A DNA stretch of 59,588 nucleotides from Pyramidobacter piscolens (lineage in GTDB: Bacteria; Synergistota; Synergistia; Synergistales; Dethiosulfovibrionaceae), in contig SFDM01000015.1 of assembly GCA_004558205.1 (NCBI GenBank), positions 1 to 59,588 on the forward strand. Reading direction: 5' to 3'. This document shows, in pieces, positions 44,270 through 53,159 of the stretch. Both the position numbers and the translations under genes were made by a program. The notes under the pieces are model-generated. The model was not told where the DNA came from. It did no database searches and was given only the letters and a program-made list of their open reading frames with translations. Numbering within the stretch: the first letter of the stretch is position 1; each line of letters opens with the position of its first letter.

Positions 44270-45219
44270 CTACATTCAACGAAAAAGAATATCTTATTAG
44301 CACTGCCGAATACGGCGCAAACTTCTGGAATGCCATGAGAGGTGTTATGCACGCCTATGATAAGATCCACGGCGGGTCATACGGCATTACCGGCGGGTAT
44401 GCACTGCCGTCCGGCAGCAACGACAAACTCCAAAAGGCGATCAAGCGGGAGAGCCTGTTCCGTAGTATTGCTACTGTTGTAAAAGCCTATGGCGGAGCAA
44501 GCCGCATTTTTGCCAAGGACTGCGCCGACATCGCCACATGGGTGCCGGAGGGTGGTAGCATTCCGCTTCAGAACGGAGTGAATGACTTTACCCGCTATGC
44601 CGTGGACTCTCACAAACTGGCGGTATTTGTAAAGCTGGATGACGACTTCGTGCATGACGTAGCATTCAATATTGAGGCTTATCTGACTGACCGTCTTGCG
44701 GAGAATTTCGCTAAAGCCGAGGACAAAGGCTTTGTACTCGGTACGGGCGAACATATGCCGACTGGCATTCTGGACGATACTGCAGGCGCAGAGACAGGGA
44801 TCACCACTTCCGCGCTTTCCTTTGACAATGTTCTCCGACTGTACCATTCGCTCGACACGAAGTATCGCAAAAACGCCGTATGGCTAATGAACGATGAAAC
44901 GGCTCTGACGCTGCGTATGCTCAAGGACTCCGCCGGAAATTACCTGTGGAATCCGTCCGACAACACCATTCTCGGCAAGCCAGTAGTTATCTCCTACGAT
45001 ATGCCGCCCGTGAAGGACGGTGCAAAGCCTGTGGTGTTCGGCGATTTCAGCTATTACTGGATCATTGACCGCAGCCCCGTCAGTGTCCAGGCACTGAAGG
45101 AGCATTTTGTTACGCTTGACCAGATCGGCTATCTGGCTACGGAGTTTCTTGACGGCAAGCTCATCCGCCGGGATGCGCTCAAGGCACTGAAAATTGCCGA
45201 TGCCGGGCAGAACGGCTGA
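44266..45219 (+). CDS. HK97-fold major capsid protein, isolated
   Basis: 317 aa, ATG 44266. Sequence features of phage HK97-type capsid proteins: LFRSIATVVKAYGGASRIFAKD, WVPEGGSIPLQNGVNDFTRYAV, KLAVFVKLDDDFVHDVAF, GTGEHMPTGIL, MNDETALTLRMLKD and VVFGDFSYYWIIDRSPVSVQ. The usual N-terminal scaffold/delta domain is missing, so the start resembles the mature form. No portal, terminase, protease or tail genes accompany it, so it either supplies a satellite-type capsid, works with a helper phage, or has been repurposed as a shell. Confidence 0.8.
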   Translation: MTTFNEKEYLISTAEYGANFWNAMRGVMHAYDKIHGGSYGITGGYALPSGSNDKLQKAIKRESLFRSIATVVKAYGGASRIFAKDCADIATWVPEGGSIPLQNGVNDFTRYAVDSHKLAVFVKLDDDFVHDVAFNIEAYLTDRLAENFAKAEDKGFVLGTGEHMPTGILDDTAGAETGITTSALSFDNVLRLYHSLDTKYRKNAVWLMNDETALTLRMLKDSAGNYLWNPSDNTILGKPVVISYDMPPVKDGAKPVVFGDFSYYWIIDRSPVSVQALKEHFVTLDQIGYLATEFLDGKLIRRDALKALKIADAGQNG

Positions 45220-45228
45220 TTTTCAAAT

Positions 45229-45265
45229 TGGGTGCGGTGGAACTGTTCTGCCGCACCCTTTTCAA
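45229..45265 (+). terminator. Terminator after the capsid gene
   Basis: GGGTGCGG with CCGCACCC, a 13-base loop, then CTTTTC. It lies about 10 bases after the capsid stop. Confidence 0.75.
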
Positions 45266-45363
45266 AGAAGGTATTACACCGAATTATGTGCTTTTCATAG
45301 AGGTTATTTGCCGCTTTGATTGCTAATTACCCTTTTGATTTCGCCTTTTTTGCGCACGCAACC

Positions 45364-45428
45364 CCGGGCCGTTGCCCGAAACGGAAAGGCCCGGAGATGT
45401 GACCGCCCCTATGGGGGTATGTATCTCC
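45364..45428 (+). other. Hairpin-rich leader upstream of tnpW
   Basis: Two adjacent hairpins: CCGGGCC (45364) with GGCCCGG (45388), and GGAGAT (45393) with ATCTCC (45423), the second enclosing CCCCTATGGGGG. The unusually GC-rich block, in an AT-rich element just before the recombination genes, suggests a regulatory RNA leader or recombination-site structure. Confidence 0.35.
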
Positions 45429-45506
45429 GAGGCTTTGTCAGTCGGACAGCGGCGCGGGGCTTCGCGTAAATTTTCGCATAAGTTTTTGAGGGAATAGGAG
45501 GAGAAA

Positions 45507-45665
45507 ATGGAACAGCATCCAGTGAAAATCACAGCCGGAGAGCGCAACGACACCATTTACATTGTGGAGTACGCCACCGGCAGCAGTGCCAGGGAGTCCG
45601 CATACGAGAAGGTCAAGCGGCTCATTCTGGAGGACACAAAAAGTTATCTTGCAAAATCCGCATAA
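45507..45665 (+). CDS. tnpW: TnpW-like small transposon protein
   Basis: 52 aa with strong AGGAGGAG upstream. The pattern VKI...NDTIYIVEYATG...ESAYEKVKRLILED fits TnpW, a small protein regularly encoded directly before TnpX-type serine recombinases in Tn4451-like elements. Its function is not known. It lies 70 bases before tnpX. Confidence 0.7.
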   Translation: MEQHPVKITAGERNDTIYIVEYATGSSARESAYEKVKRLILEDTKSYLAKSA

Positions 45666-45735
45666 ACGCTTGATATATCCGCAGTTCAGAGCCATAATAC
45701 AGTACCGCTTGAAGACTGTTGGGAAGGAGGAGCAT

Positions 45736-47373
45736 GTGAACAACAACAGACAGTCTTACAACGCCGAGGAGAAAATCACCGCTCTGTACTGCCGCCTCTC
45801 AAGAGACGATGAATTGCAGGGCGACTCCAACAGCATTATTAACCAAAAGGCTATACTACAGAAGTACGCAGACGATAACGGTTTCCGCAACACATCTCTG
45901 TTCGTGGACGACGGTTACAGCGGTACTACCTTTGACAGGCCGGATTGGAATCGGCTCATGGGATTGGTAGATGAGGGCAGAGTCGGCACGATCATTGTAA
46001 AGGATATGAGCCGCCTTGGGCGTGATTATCTGAAGGTCGGTATGTACACGGAAATGGTGTTTCCCAATGCCGACATTCGTTTCATCGCCATCAACAACGG
46101 CGTAGACAGTGCCAATCAGGCGGAAAATGACATGACCCCATTCATCAACATTTTTAACGAATTTTACGCCAAGGACACAAGCCGCAAGATACGCGCAGTG
46201 TTCAAGGCAAAGGGGCAGTCCGGCAAGCCGCTGAGTACGAATCCGCCATACGGATATGTGAAAGATCCGGAAGATAAAACGCACTGGCTCGTGGACGAAG
46301 AAGCCGCAGAGGTGGTTCGAGAGATATTTCGGCTGTGCATCCAAGGCTATGGCGTATCGGAAATAGCAAAGGAGATCACAAAGCGGCATATCTTGAATCC
46401 GACTGCGTATGCCAAAGCCGGTGGTCGTTCTGTTCCGGACAACAGGGACGGCGATGACGATTACACTTGGCGGGGTAGCACGGTTTCCCATATGCTTTCC
46501 CGCCCGGAGTATCTCGGACACACAGTCAACTTCAAGACCTACCGCAAGTCCTATAAGCAGAAAAAGCAGTTGAAGCGGGATCCGTCAGAATGGCAGATAT
46601 TTGAGAACACCCACGAAGCCATCGTTGACCGTGAGACCTACGACATCGTGCAGCGTATCCGCAACGGCAGGCGCAGGCGTACACCCATGGGTGAGATGCC
46701 GCTGCTTTCGGGTATGGTATTCTGCGCCGACTGCGGAGCAAAGCTGTATCAGGTACGCTCCACAAAATTTCGTCCGGGGCAGGAGTACATGGTGTGCGCC
46801 ACCTATCGCAAAAAGGGTAAAGACCAATGCACCTCACACCAGATACGCAATTCCGTCATTGAAGAGTTCCTGTTAGACGGCATCCGTAGCATGACCGCTT
46901 ATGTACGTGAGCATGAGGAGGAATTCGTAGAGATGGTCACCAAGTTATCCAAAGCGGAAACCGAAAAGGCACTCCGGGATGAAAAGCGAGAGCTGGAGCA
47001 GGCAGAGGCACGGGTACACAAACTCGACACCATCATTCAACGGCTTTACGAGGATAATGTTGAGGGCAAGATATCTGATGAGCGTTTTGCCAAGATGTCC
47101 GAAAACTATGAGTCGGAGCAGAAATTGCTGGAAAGACGCATCATAGAACTTCGCAGCAACATTGCAACTCAAAAGGAGAACTGCATAAATGTAAACAGCT
47201 TTGTTGCTCTTGTACGCAAGCACACGGACATACAAGAGTTGAATGCAGAAGTCATCCGAGAATTTGTGGAACGTGTTGAGGTGTTTCAGCCTGTGCGAGT
47301 CGGCGGCAGAAAGGTTCAGAGGCTACGGATCGTCTGGAACTGCATCGGTGAATTTACCCCACCACAGCCTTAA
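45736..47373 (+). CDS. tnpX: TnpX-type large serine recombinase
   Basis: 545 aa, GTG start at 45736 with GGAAGGAGG upstream. The N-terminal resolvase domain has ALYCRLSRDDE (catalytic serine at about residue 21), DMSRLGRDYLKVG and DTSRKIRAVFKAKG. Then come a recombinase domain (about 180-310), a zinc ribbon (CADCGAKLYQ, C..YRKKGKDQC) and a coiled-coil plus DUF4368-like end. It cuts and rejoins the element ends with a two-base stagger. Last gene of the element. Confidence 0.92.
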   Translation: MNNNRQSYNAEEKITALYCRLSRDDELQGDSNSIINQKAILQKYADDNGFRNTSLFVDDGYSGTTFDRPDWNRLMGLVDEGRVGTIIVKDMSRLGRDYLKVGMYTEMVFPNADIRFIAINNGVDSANQAENDMTPFINIFNEFYAKDTSRKIRAVFKAKGQSGKPLSTNPPYGYVKDPEDKTHWLVDEEAAEVVREIFRLCIQGYGVSEIAKEITKRHILNPTAYAKAGGRSVPDNRDGDDDYTWRGSTVSHMLSRPEYLGHTVNFKTYRKSYKQKKQLKRDPSEWQIFENTHEAIVDRETYDIVQRIRNGRRRRTPMGEMPLLSGMVFCADCGAKLYQVRSTKFRPGQEYMVCATYRKKGKDQCTSHQIRNSVIEEFLLDGIRSMTAYVREHEEEFVEMVTKLSKAETEKALRDEKRELEQAEARVHKLDTIIQRLYEDNVEGKISDERFAKMSENYESEQKLLERRIIELRSNIATQKENCINVNSFVALVRKHTDIQELNAEVIREFVERVEVFQPVRVGGRKVQRLRIVWNCIGEFTPPQP

Positions 47374-47381
47374 ATGGGCAG

Positions 47382-47422
47382 AAAAACGGCATAGCCGCAT
47401 AATACGACTATGCCGTTTTTTT
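47382..47422 (+). terminator. Terminator of the serine recombinase gene
   Basis: AACGGCATAG with CTATGCCGTT, a 15-base loop (CCGCATAATACGA region), then T7. It lies just inside the right end of the element. Confidence 0.85.
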
Positions 47423-47433
47423 CAGGGATTATA

Positions 47434-47446
47434 AAATCCCTAAGTT
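47434..47446 (-). repeat. Right terminal inverted repeat of the element
   Basis: AAATCCCTAAGTT, the exact complement of the left end. It is part of a short palindrome (AGGGATTATAAAATCCCT) and borders the TTG shared with the left side. Confidence 0.65.
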
Positions 47447-47506
47447 GCACCGCCATGGGGCAGAGTTTCTTTTGCTCAAAAGGGACCGCTTTTCGCGCGG
47501 CGCGGG

Positions 47507-48112
47507 TTATTTTACGAGGCCAATACCCGCCAGCCAGGCGTCCAGATCGCCCTCGAAGTAATCGGCAGTCTTGCCGAAGGCCGCGTAGCCTTCGAGGAAC
47601 GCCGACTTGGGGCAGAGCGCCGCCGCGCCGGCAAAGACCTTGGAGGGGCCGCCGCCGTTGTGGGTGCAGAAGGGGATCACCACTTTGCCCGTCAGGTCAA
47701 GCCCCGCGAGGAACGAGGACACAGGCGGCGCGATGGTCCCCCACCAGACGGGGGAGCCGACCAGGAGCACGTCGAAGGAATTCGCGTCAGGCAGCGCCGA
47801 TTTCAGCGGCGGGCGATAGCCCTCCTTCAGCTCCTTGCCGGCCTGCTCCACCACGGCCTTGTACTCCTGGGGATAGGGCGCGTCAGGCACAATTTCCAGA
47901 AAAGCGCCGCCGGTCTTTTTCTGGATTTTCCGCGCTATAATCATGGTGTTGCCGCTGTGGGAGAAGCAGGCCACCAGGACCCGCGGCGACGCCGGGAGGA
48001 CCGCTTTCGCGGCGTTCTGCGGAAGCTCCATGACGACCGTCTTCTTCATCCAGGCGAAAAGGCCGCCTCCCGCCACAAGGATCAAAATGATCATGAGCAT
48101 AATTCGTTTCAA
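47507..48112 (-). CDS. Membrane-anchored flavodoxin
   Basis: 201 aa from TTG 48112, chosen for AAAGGAGG at seven bases; a GTG at 48151 is less likely. One N-terminal membrane helix (about residues 2-21), then a flavodoxin fold: FSHSGNTMIIARKI (FMN phosphate loop), GSPVWWGTIAPPV and FCTHNGGGPSK. The anchor suggests an inner-membrane or periplasmic electron carrier. A member of the Flavodoxin_4 group. First host gene after the mobile element. Confidence 0.82.
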   Translation of the reverse strand: MKRIMLMIILILVAGGGLFAWMKKTVVMELPQNAAKAVLPASPRVLVACFSHSGNTMIIARKIQKKTGGAFLEIVPDAPYPQEYKAVVEQAGKELKEGYRPPLKSALPDANSFDVLLVGSPVWWGTIAPPVSSFLAGLDLTGKVVIPFCTHNGGGPSKVFAGAAALCPKSAFLEGYAAFGKTADYFEGDLDAWLAGIGLVK

Positions 48113-48234
48113 GGTAAAACCTCCTTTGGGAGTCATACTCCGCTGTTTCACATTTTACCACATCAAAGCGCCGGCCACAAATTCAACGGCACAGACAGGC
48201 GCCGCATTTTTTAACGTTACGGAGGATATTCAAG

Positions 48235-48720
48235 ATGCTGACCGTCCATCCCATTCCGCCCCTCTACGACGCCTCGTCGCGCGTCCTGATCCTGGGGACC
48301 ATGCCGTCGCCCAAGTCGAGGGAAGCCCATTTCTTTTACGCCCATCCTCAAAACCGTTTCTGGCGCGTCCTCGCGGCGGTTTTCGGCGAGCCCGTCCCCG
48401 AGAGCGTGCCGGAACGGAGCCTTTTCATACTGAGCCACCGCCTGGCGCTGTGGGACGTGCTTCATTCCTGCGAAATCTCGGGAGCCAGCGACAGCAGCAT
48501 CAAAAACCCCGTGCCCAACGACCTGTCGCCCATCCTGCAAACCGCTCCCATCGCCGCGGTCTTCTGCACGGGGACCAAATCGGCGACGCTCTACCGCAAG
48601 CTGATACAGCCCGCCGCCGGCCTGCCGGCTTTCACGCTCCCCTCGCCCAGCCCCGCCAACTGCGCCGTGCCCTTCGACCGCCTCTGCGACTCTTATAAAC
48701 AGATCTTACAATACCTCTGA
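48235..48720 (+). CDS. Uracil/hypoxanthine-DNA glycosylase, family 6
   Basis: 161 aa. LILGTMPSPKSREAHFFYAHPQNRFW (residues about 18-43) is the signature of the hypoxanthine-DNA glycosylase (UDG family 6) group; SPSPAN near the end is the second active-site loop. It removes deaminated purines, and in some members uracil, from DNA as the first step of base-excision repair. Start ATG 48235 behind GGAGG-like sequence. It stands alone. Confidence 0.85.
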   Translation: MLTVHPIPPLYDASSRVLILGTMPSPKSREAHFFYAHPQNRFWRVLAAVFGEPVPESVPERSLFILSHRLALWDVLHSCEISGASDSSIKNPVPNDLSPILQTAPIAAVFCTGTKSATLYRKLIQPAAGLPAFTLPSPSPANCAVPFDRLCDSYKQILQYL

Positions 48721-48804
48721 TATAAGACGGCCTGCCCGAAAGCTATGCTATAATTCCTACGGGAACAAGTGTAATTTTACGACAACATCAAAGGAGGCAG
48801 CACA

Positions 48805-50958
48805 ATGTCTGAAGAGAAAAAAATTACGCGCACATTGACCGTGCTGGGCATGACCTGTTCTTCCTGCTCGCGCATCGTAGAACGGGCGCTGTCGAAGGTG
48901 CCGGGAGTCCGCTTCGCCGCGGTCAACCTGGCGACCAACACGGCCTTTGCCGTGCTGGACGAGGATATTCCGCAGGAACGGCTTGAAGAAGCCGTGCGCA
49001 ACGTGGGGTATGAAGTGACCCGCGAAAAGCCCGCCGACGTGGAGGCCGCGCGCTACGCCCAGGCCAGGCGCAGCATGGCTCTGGCCGCGGCCATCACCGT
49101 GCCGCTGATGGTTATGATGATGTTCCACATGATGGGGCGCCACGTACCGGGCATGGGATGGGCGGAGCTGATCGGCGGCGCGGTGGTCATCTTCGCCGCC
49201 GGAAAGGGCAGTTTGCGCGGCGCCTGGATCGCCGTGACCCACAAGCACGCCAACATGGACGTGCTTGTCTCGCTGGGCGCGCTGGCGGCGTGGTTCACGT
49301 CGGTGCTGAACGCCCTGGGGCTTCACGTCACCTCCTTCGGCTCCGTGGGCCCCATGATCGTGGCTCTGCACCTGCTGGGACGCTACATCGAATCGCGCCT
49401 CCGCGACCGCGCCGCCCGCGAAATCCGGGCGCTGCTGGAAATCCAATCCAAGGACGCGCGGCTTGTGCTGCCCGACGGCGAGCTGATGGTGCCCATCGAG
49501 GCACTGAAAGTGGACCAGACGATCCGGATCCTCGCCGGCGAGCGCATCCCCGCCGACGCGGAAGTCACCGCCGGAACCGCCGCCGTGGACGAATCCATGC
49601 TGACCGGCGAGCCGATCCCCGTGGCGAAAGCCGCGGGCGACGCGCTGACGGGCGGCTCGGTCGTCGTGTCGGGGCGCGTGGACGCCAGGGTGTCCCACGT
49701 GGGCGAAGACAGCTTCCTGGCCAAGATGATCTCGGTCATTCAGGAAGCCCAGGGCGCTAAAATCCCCATTCAGGCTTTCGCCGACCGGATCACGGGGCTC
49801 TTCGTGCCCGCCGTGGTCGCACTGGCGCTCGCAAGCGGATTCTTCTGGTACTTCTGCGGCGCCCGGGCCGGCGCTTTTCTCGACGGCGCGGCGAAGTACC
49901 TTCCCTGGGTCACGGCGCTGCGCGACCCCGCTGGGCTGGCGCTCTTCGGATTCCTTTCCACGCTGCTGATCGCCTGCCCCTGCGCGCTGGGACTGGCCAC
50001 GCCCATGGCGCTGATCGCCGGCACCGGCGCGGCCAGCCGCAAGGGCCTGATCATCCGCAACGCTGAGGCCATCCAGACCGTAGGCCAGACCAGCGCCGCC
50101 ATCCTCGACAAGACGGGGACCCTCACGCTGGGCCGTCCCGAGGTGGTCTGGCACAACCTGGGCGACGAAGCCCTGAAAGCGGCGGCGTCCATCGAAGCCG
50201 GGTCGAGCCACCCGCTGGCGAAGGCCATCGCCCATCTGTGCCCCGACGCCGGGGCCTTCTCGCCCGTCGAGGAAATCGCCGGCGAAGGCATCTCGGCGGT
50301 AATCGGCGGCCAGCGCTGGTACGTGGGACGCCCGTCGTCAACAGAACCTATCGCCGAACAGCTCGAAAAGGGCCGCACCGTGGTGGAAGTCCGCCGCGAC
50401 GACCACGTGGAAGGCCACATCGCCCTCGAAGACCCCCTGCGTCCCGAGGCCGCCGAAGCCGTCAGACGCCTGAAGGAGATGGGCGTCACGCCCGTCATGG
50501 CCACCGGCGACAACGAATCGGCCGCCAGACGCGCCGCCGCGCTCGTGGGAATCCAGGAAGTGCGCGCCGGCGTGCGCCCCGAGGACAAGCTGAGGATCGT
50601 CCGCGAATACCAGTCCAAGGGCGGCAAGGTGCTCATGATGGGCGACGGCATCAACGACGCCGCGGCGCTGAAAGGCGCCGACGTGGGCGTAGCCGTGGGC
50701 AGCGGATCCGAACTGGCCGTGGACAGCGCCGACATGGTGATCGTCCGCGGCGGCGCGGCAAGCCTGGTCAGCGCGCTGGAGATCTCGCGCAAGACCTTCC
50801 GGGTCATCCGCCAGAACCTGTTCTGGGCTTTCGCCTACAACTTCGTCGCCATGCCTCTGGCCATGGCCGACCTGCTCCACCCGCTGATCGCCGAAGCGTC
50901 CATGACCCTCAGTTCCATCTCGGTCATCCTGAACTCGCAGAGAATCAACAAAGATTAA
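48805..50958 (+). CDS. copA: Copper-type heavy-metal P-ATPase
   Basis: 717 aa. One N-terminal HMA domain with GMTCSSC (about residues 14-20), eight membrane helices, TGE actuator loop (LTGEPIPV), CPC metal site in LLIACPCALGLATP (about 390), phosphorylated DKTGTLTLG (about 435), SSHPLAKAI and GDGINDAAAL. The CPC plus NxxxMxLSSISVI pattern indicates a Cu(I) exporter. A TGCTATAAT extended -10 lies at 48746-48754. No metal-responsive regulator is adjacent. Confidence 0.92.
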   Translation: MSEEKKITRTLTVLGMTCSSCSRIVERALSKVPGVRFAAVNLATNTAFAVLDEDIPQERLEEAVRNVGYEVTREKPADVEAARYAQARRSMALAAAITVPLMVMMMFHMMGRHVPGMGWAELIGGAVVIFAAGKGSLRGAWIAVTHKHANMDVLVSLGALAAWFTSVLNALGLHVTSFGSVGPMIVALHLLGRYIESRLRDRAAREIRALLEIQSKDARLVLPDGELMVPIEALKVDQTIRILAGERIPADAEVTAGTAAVDESMLTGEPIPVAKAAGDALTGGSVVVSGRVDARVSHVGEDSFLAKMISVIQEAQGAKIPIQAFADRITGLFVPAVVALALASGFFWYFCGARAGAFLDGAAKYLPWVTALRDPAGLALFGFLSTLLIACPCALGLATPMALIAGTGAASRKGLIIRNAEAIQTVGQTSAAILDKTGTLTLGRPEVVWHNLGDEALKAAASIEAGSSHPLAKAIAHLCPDAGAFSPVEEIAGEGISAVIGGQRWYVGRPSSTEPIAEQLEKGRTVVEVRRDDHVEGHIALEDPLRPEAAEAVRRLKEMGVTPVMATGDNESAARRAAALVGIQEVRAGVRPEDKLRIVREYQSKGGKVLMMGDGINDAAALKGADVGVAVGSGSELAVDSADMVIVRGGAASLVSALEISRKTFRVIRQNLFWAFAYNFVAMPLAMADLLHPLIAEASMTLSSISVILNSQRINKD

Positions 50959-50991
50959 TATCCAATATTTGCAGAGGAGAAAAGAACGTCC

Positions 50992-51474
50992 ATGAACTCA
51001 GAAGTGAAAATCCGTTTCGCCCAGGAATCCGACCTGGGGACCATTCTCGCCTTCATCAAGGAGCTGGCGGAATACGAACATCTGTCCGACCAGGTCGTGG
51101 CCGACGAAGCCACCTTAAAAGAGTGGATCTTCGAAAAGAAAAAAGCCGAAGTGCTGATCGCCGAGGATGGAGGCGTTCCCGTGGGGTTCGCCCTCTTCTT
51201 CCACAACTTCTCGACTTTCCTGGGCCGCGCCGGAATCTACCTGGAAGACCTCTACGTCCAGCCCCAGCAGCGGGGCCGCGGCACAGGCAAAGCCCTTCTG
51301 AAGCGCCTGGCCCAAGTGACGGTGGAGCGCGGCTGCGGACGGCTCGAATGGTCCTGCTTGGACTGGAACAAATCCAGCGTCCAGTTCTACCTCAATCTGG
51401 GCGCGGTCCCCATGGAAGGCTGGACCACCTACCGCGTCACGGGCGACCTGCTCCAAAAGATGGGACGGCCGTAA
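50992..51474 (+). CDS. GNAT N-acetyltransferase
   Basis: 160 aa, ATG 50992, 33 bases after copA and probably co-transcribed. The acetyl-CoA loop is QQRGRGTGKALL (about residues 93-104), followed by RLEWSCLDWNKSSVQFYLNLG. The FFHNFSTFLGRAGIYLEDLYV stretch is shared with the diamine/thialysine acetyltransferase (SSAT-like) subgroup, so a polyamine or small amine is a plausible substrate. Confidence 0.85.
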   Translation: MNSEVKIRFAQESDLGTILAFIKELAEYEHLSDQVVADEATLKEWIFEKKKAEVLIAEDGGVPVGFALFFHNFSTFLGRAGIYLEDLYVQPQQRGRGTGKALLKRLAQVTVERGCGRLEWSCLDWNKSSVQFYLNLGAVPMEGWTTYRVTGDLLQKMGRP

Positions 51475-51488
51475 GTTTTCATCAAAAA

Positions 51489-51531
51489 AAGGGACCTCTC
51501 TCGCCGTGAGAAAGGTCCCTTCGTTTTTTTA
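51489..51531 (+). terminator. Terminator after the acetyltransferase
   Basis: AAGGGACCT with AGGTCCCTT around TCTCGCCGTGAGA, then TCGTTTTTTT. Confidence 0.85.
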
Positions 51532-51556
51532 TACTAATTACTTAGAACAAACAACT

Positions 51557-51841
51557 AACACCAATTCGCATTCAACGCGCTTAATGTCGGACCGAAGATC
51601 AAAGTCAAAGGATTTCAACGCAAAAGCTAAAGAGAAAGGGAGCAAAGGACGCAAAGGAAAAACAAGATCTAAATTACTGATAAAAAAATGAATTAGAATG
51701 ATGTAATTTATATATTTAGCTTGATTTTTCGGTTCAAAAGTCTTTCAAGTTTTTCCTTCGCGAACCTTTGCGCCCTTTGCGTTGAAATCTTTTGACGTGG
51801 CTCTTCGATTTGACATTAAGCACGTCAATTAAAAATTAACA
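51557..51841. repeat. MITE-like intergenic repeat, copy D
   Basis: Outer border CCAATTCGCATTCAACGCGCTTAAT on the left and ATTAAGCACGTCAATT on the right; the interior matches copy A almost base for base (ACCGAAGATCAAAGTCAAAGG). Same orientation as A. It ends exactly at the dctM stop codon. Confidence 0.75.
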
Positions 51842-53158
51842 TTACCAGGGAACCCCGAGAATATAGTGGGGCAGGAACAGGGAAATCGCGGGAAAGGCTG
51901 TGGTCAGCGCCAGAGTGGGGATCCAGGCGAGGGCGATGATCCACAGAGTGGGCTTCATCATCTCGTTGATGGGCGCTCCCGCCAGGCGTCCGCCGAGGTA
52001 GAGCACCGGCGCGGCGGGCGGCGTGATGCAGCCCAGGCCCAGGTTGACGCCCACGATGGCGGCGTAGTGGATGGGGTTGAAGCCCAGTTCAAGGATGATG
52101 GGCATCAGGATCGGCGTGCCCAGCGTGACGCAGGAGATGTCGTCCATCAGCATGCCCATGAAGACCAGGAAGAGGTTGATCATGAACAGGATGACCCAGC
52201 GGTTCTCCGACACAGATCGGAACAGCCCCAGAAGCTTTGACGGCAGGTCTTCGAGGATGTAGAGGCGGCTGAGCATCATGACAGCGTAGAGCATGACCAT
52301 GATGACGCCCGTGGTGATGGCCGACTCCACCAGCGACTGTCCGAGGCCCCGGAACGTGAGTCCCTTGTAGACGAACATGCCCACGGGAATGGCGTAGACC
52401 ACGGCAAGCGCCGCCGCTTCGGTGGGCGTGAGGATGCCGCAGTAGATGCCGCCCAGGACGATCACGGGCAGCATCAGCGCCGGCAGCGCCGACTTGCCGC
52501 GGGTCCTGAAAAGACTGCGTTTTTCCTCGCGGGTACGGGGCGGCGCGACTTGGACGTTTGTGTCGTCGCGCAGAAGCCAGCAGTTGACGGCGGAGATCAG
52601 CGCGGTCATGATCAGGCCCGGAATCACCGTGGAGAGGAAGCAGGCCAGGATCGACTGCCCGCTGAGCCAGGCGAAGAGGATCAGCGTGGAGTTCGGCGGG
52701 ATGAGCATGCCAAGCAGCGACGCGCTGGACATGACGGCCGCGGCGTGGCCTCGGGAATAGCCGGCGGCTTTGAAGCGAGGGAACATGATGGAGCCGATGC
52801 AGGACAGCGTGGCGCAGGCAGAGCCGGTGATGGAGCCGAAGACGGCGCAGGAGACGGTCCCCACGATGCCCAGGCCGCCCTTGATGCTGCCCACCGACAC
52901 GTCCACCAGGTCTATCAGCTTCTCGCCGATGCGGCCCTTCTCCATGATGCCGCCGGCCATGATGAACAGGGCGATGGAGATCAGGGCGATGCTGTTCATG
53001 GAACTGAAACCGTAGGGCAGGATCATGCTCGAAGCGTAACCCATGCCGTCGGGGCCGCCGAAGAACAGCAGCCAGGCCGACGAGGCCATGAAGCTCACGG
53101 GCACGGGGACGCCCAAAAGCAGAGTGACCACCAAGATCATAAGAGCGACGTAAACCAC
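51842..53158 (-). CDS. dctM: TRAP transporter large membrane subunit
   Basis: 438 aa, GTG start at 53158, one base after the dctQ stop. About 12 membrane segments, with GSITGSACATLSCIGSIMFPRFKAAGYSRGHAAAV and PTEAAALAVVYAIPVG as family signatures. It is the ion-coupled translocation subunit of a tripartite ATP-independent periplasmic transporter for carboxylates or related anions. Works with DctQ and the binding protein DctP. Confidence 0.93.
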   Translation of the reverse strand: MVYVALMILVVTLLLGVPVPVSFMASSAWLLFFGGPDGMGYASSMILPYGFSSMNSIALISIALFIMAGGIMEKGRIGEKLIDLVDVSVGSIKGGLGIVGTVSCAVFGSITGSACATLSCIGSIMFPRFKAAGYSRGHAAAVMSSASLLGMLIPPNSTLILFAWLSGQSILACFLSTVIPGLIMTALISAVNCWLLRDDTNVQVAPPRTREEKRSLFRTRGKSALPALMLPVIVLGGIYCGILTPTEAAALAVVYAIPVGMFVYKGLTFRGLGQSLVESAITTGVIMVMLYAVMMLSRLYILEDLPSKLLGLFRSVSENRWVILFMINLFLVFMGMLMDDISCVTLGTPILMPIILELGFNPIHYAAIVGVNLGLGCITPPAAPVLYLGGRLAGAPINEMMKPTLWIIALAWIPTLALTTAFPAISLFLPHYILGVPW

Positions 53159-53159
53159 C

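Larger units (their letters stand above)
33964..47449. mobile_element. 13.5-kb TnpX-type integrative element carrying a defence operon
   Basis: Base composition drops sharply after the radical-SAM gene and rises again after the recombinase gene. The ends carry a 13-bp inverted repeat (AACTTAGGGATTT, 33966-33978; complement 47434-47446), and TTG is shared in direct order at both borders (33963-33965 and 47445-47447). Content: tnpW and tnpX at the right end, excisionase-like gene, primase/DUF3987 protein, zinc ribbons, a capsid protein, DUF6076, and a restriction-modification plus Kiwa-like operon. Gene types resemble Tn4451-like elements of Clostridia, suggesting transfer from that group. No relaxase or conjugation genes are seen. 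Confidence 0.8.

Noticed and set aside
44266..45219. Complete prophage
   Set aside because: Only the capsid protein is phage-like; portal, terminase, protease, tail and lysis genes are absent between the element ends.
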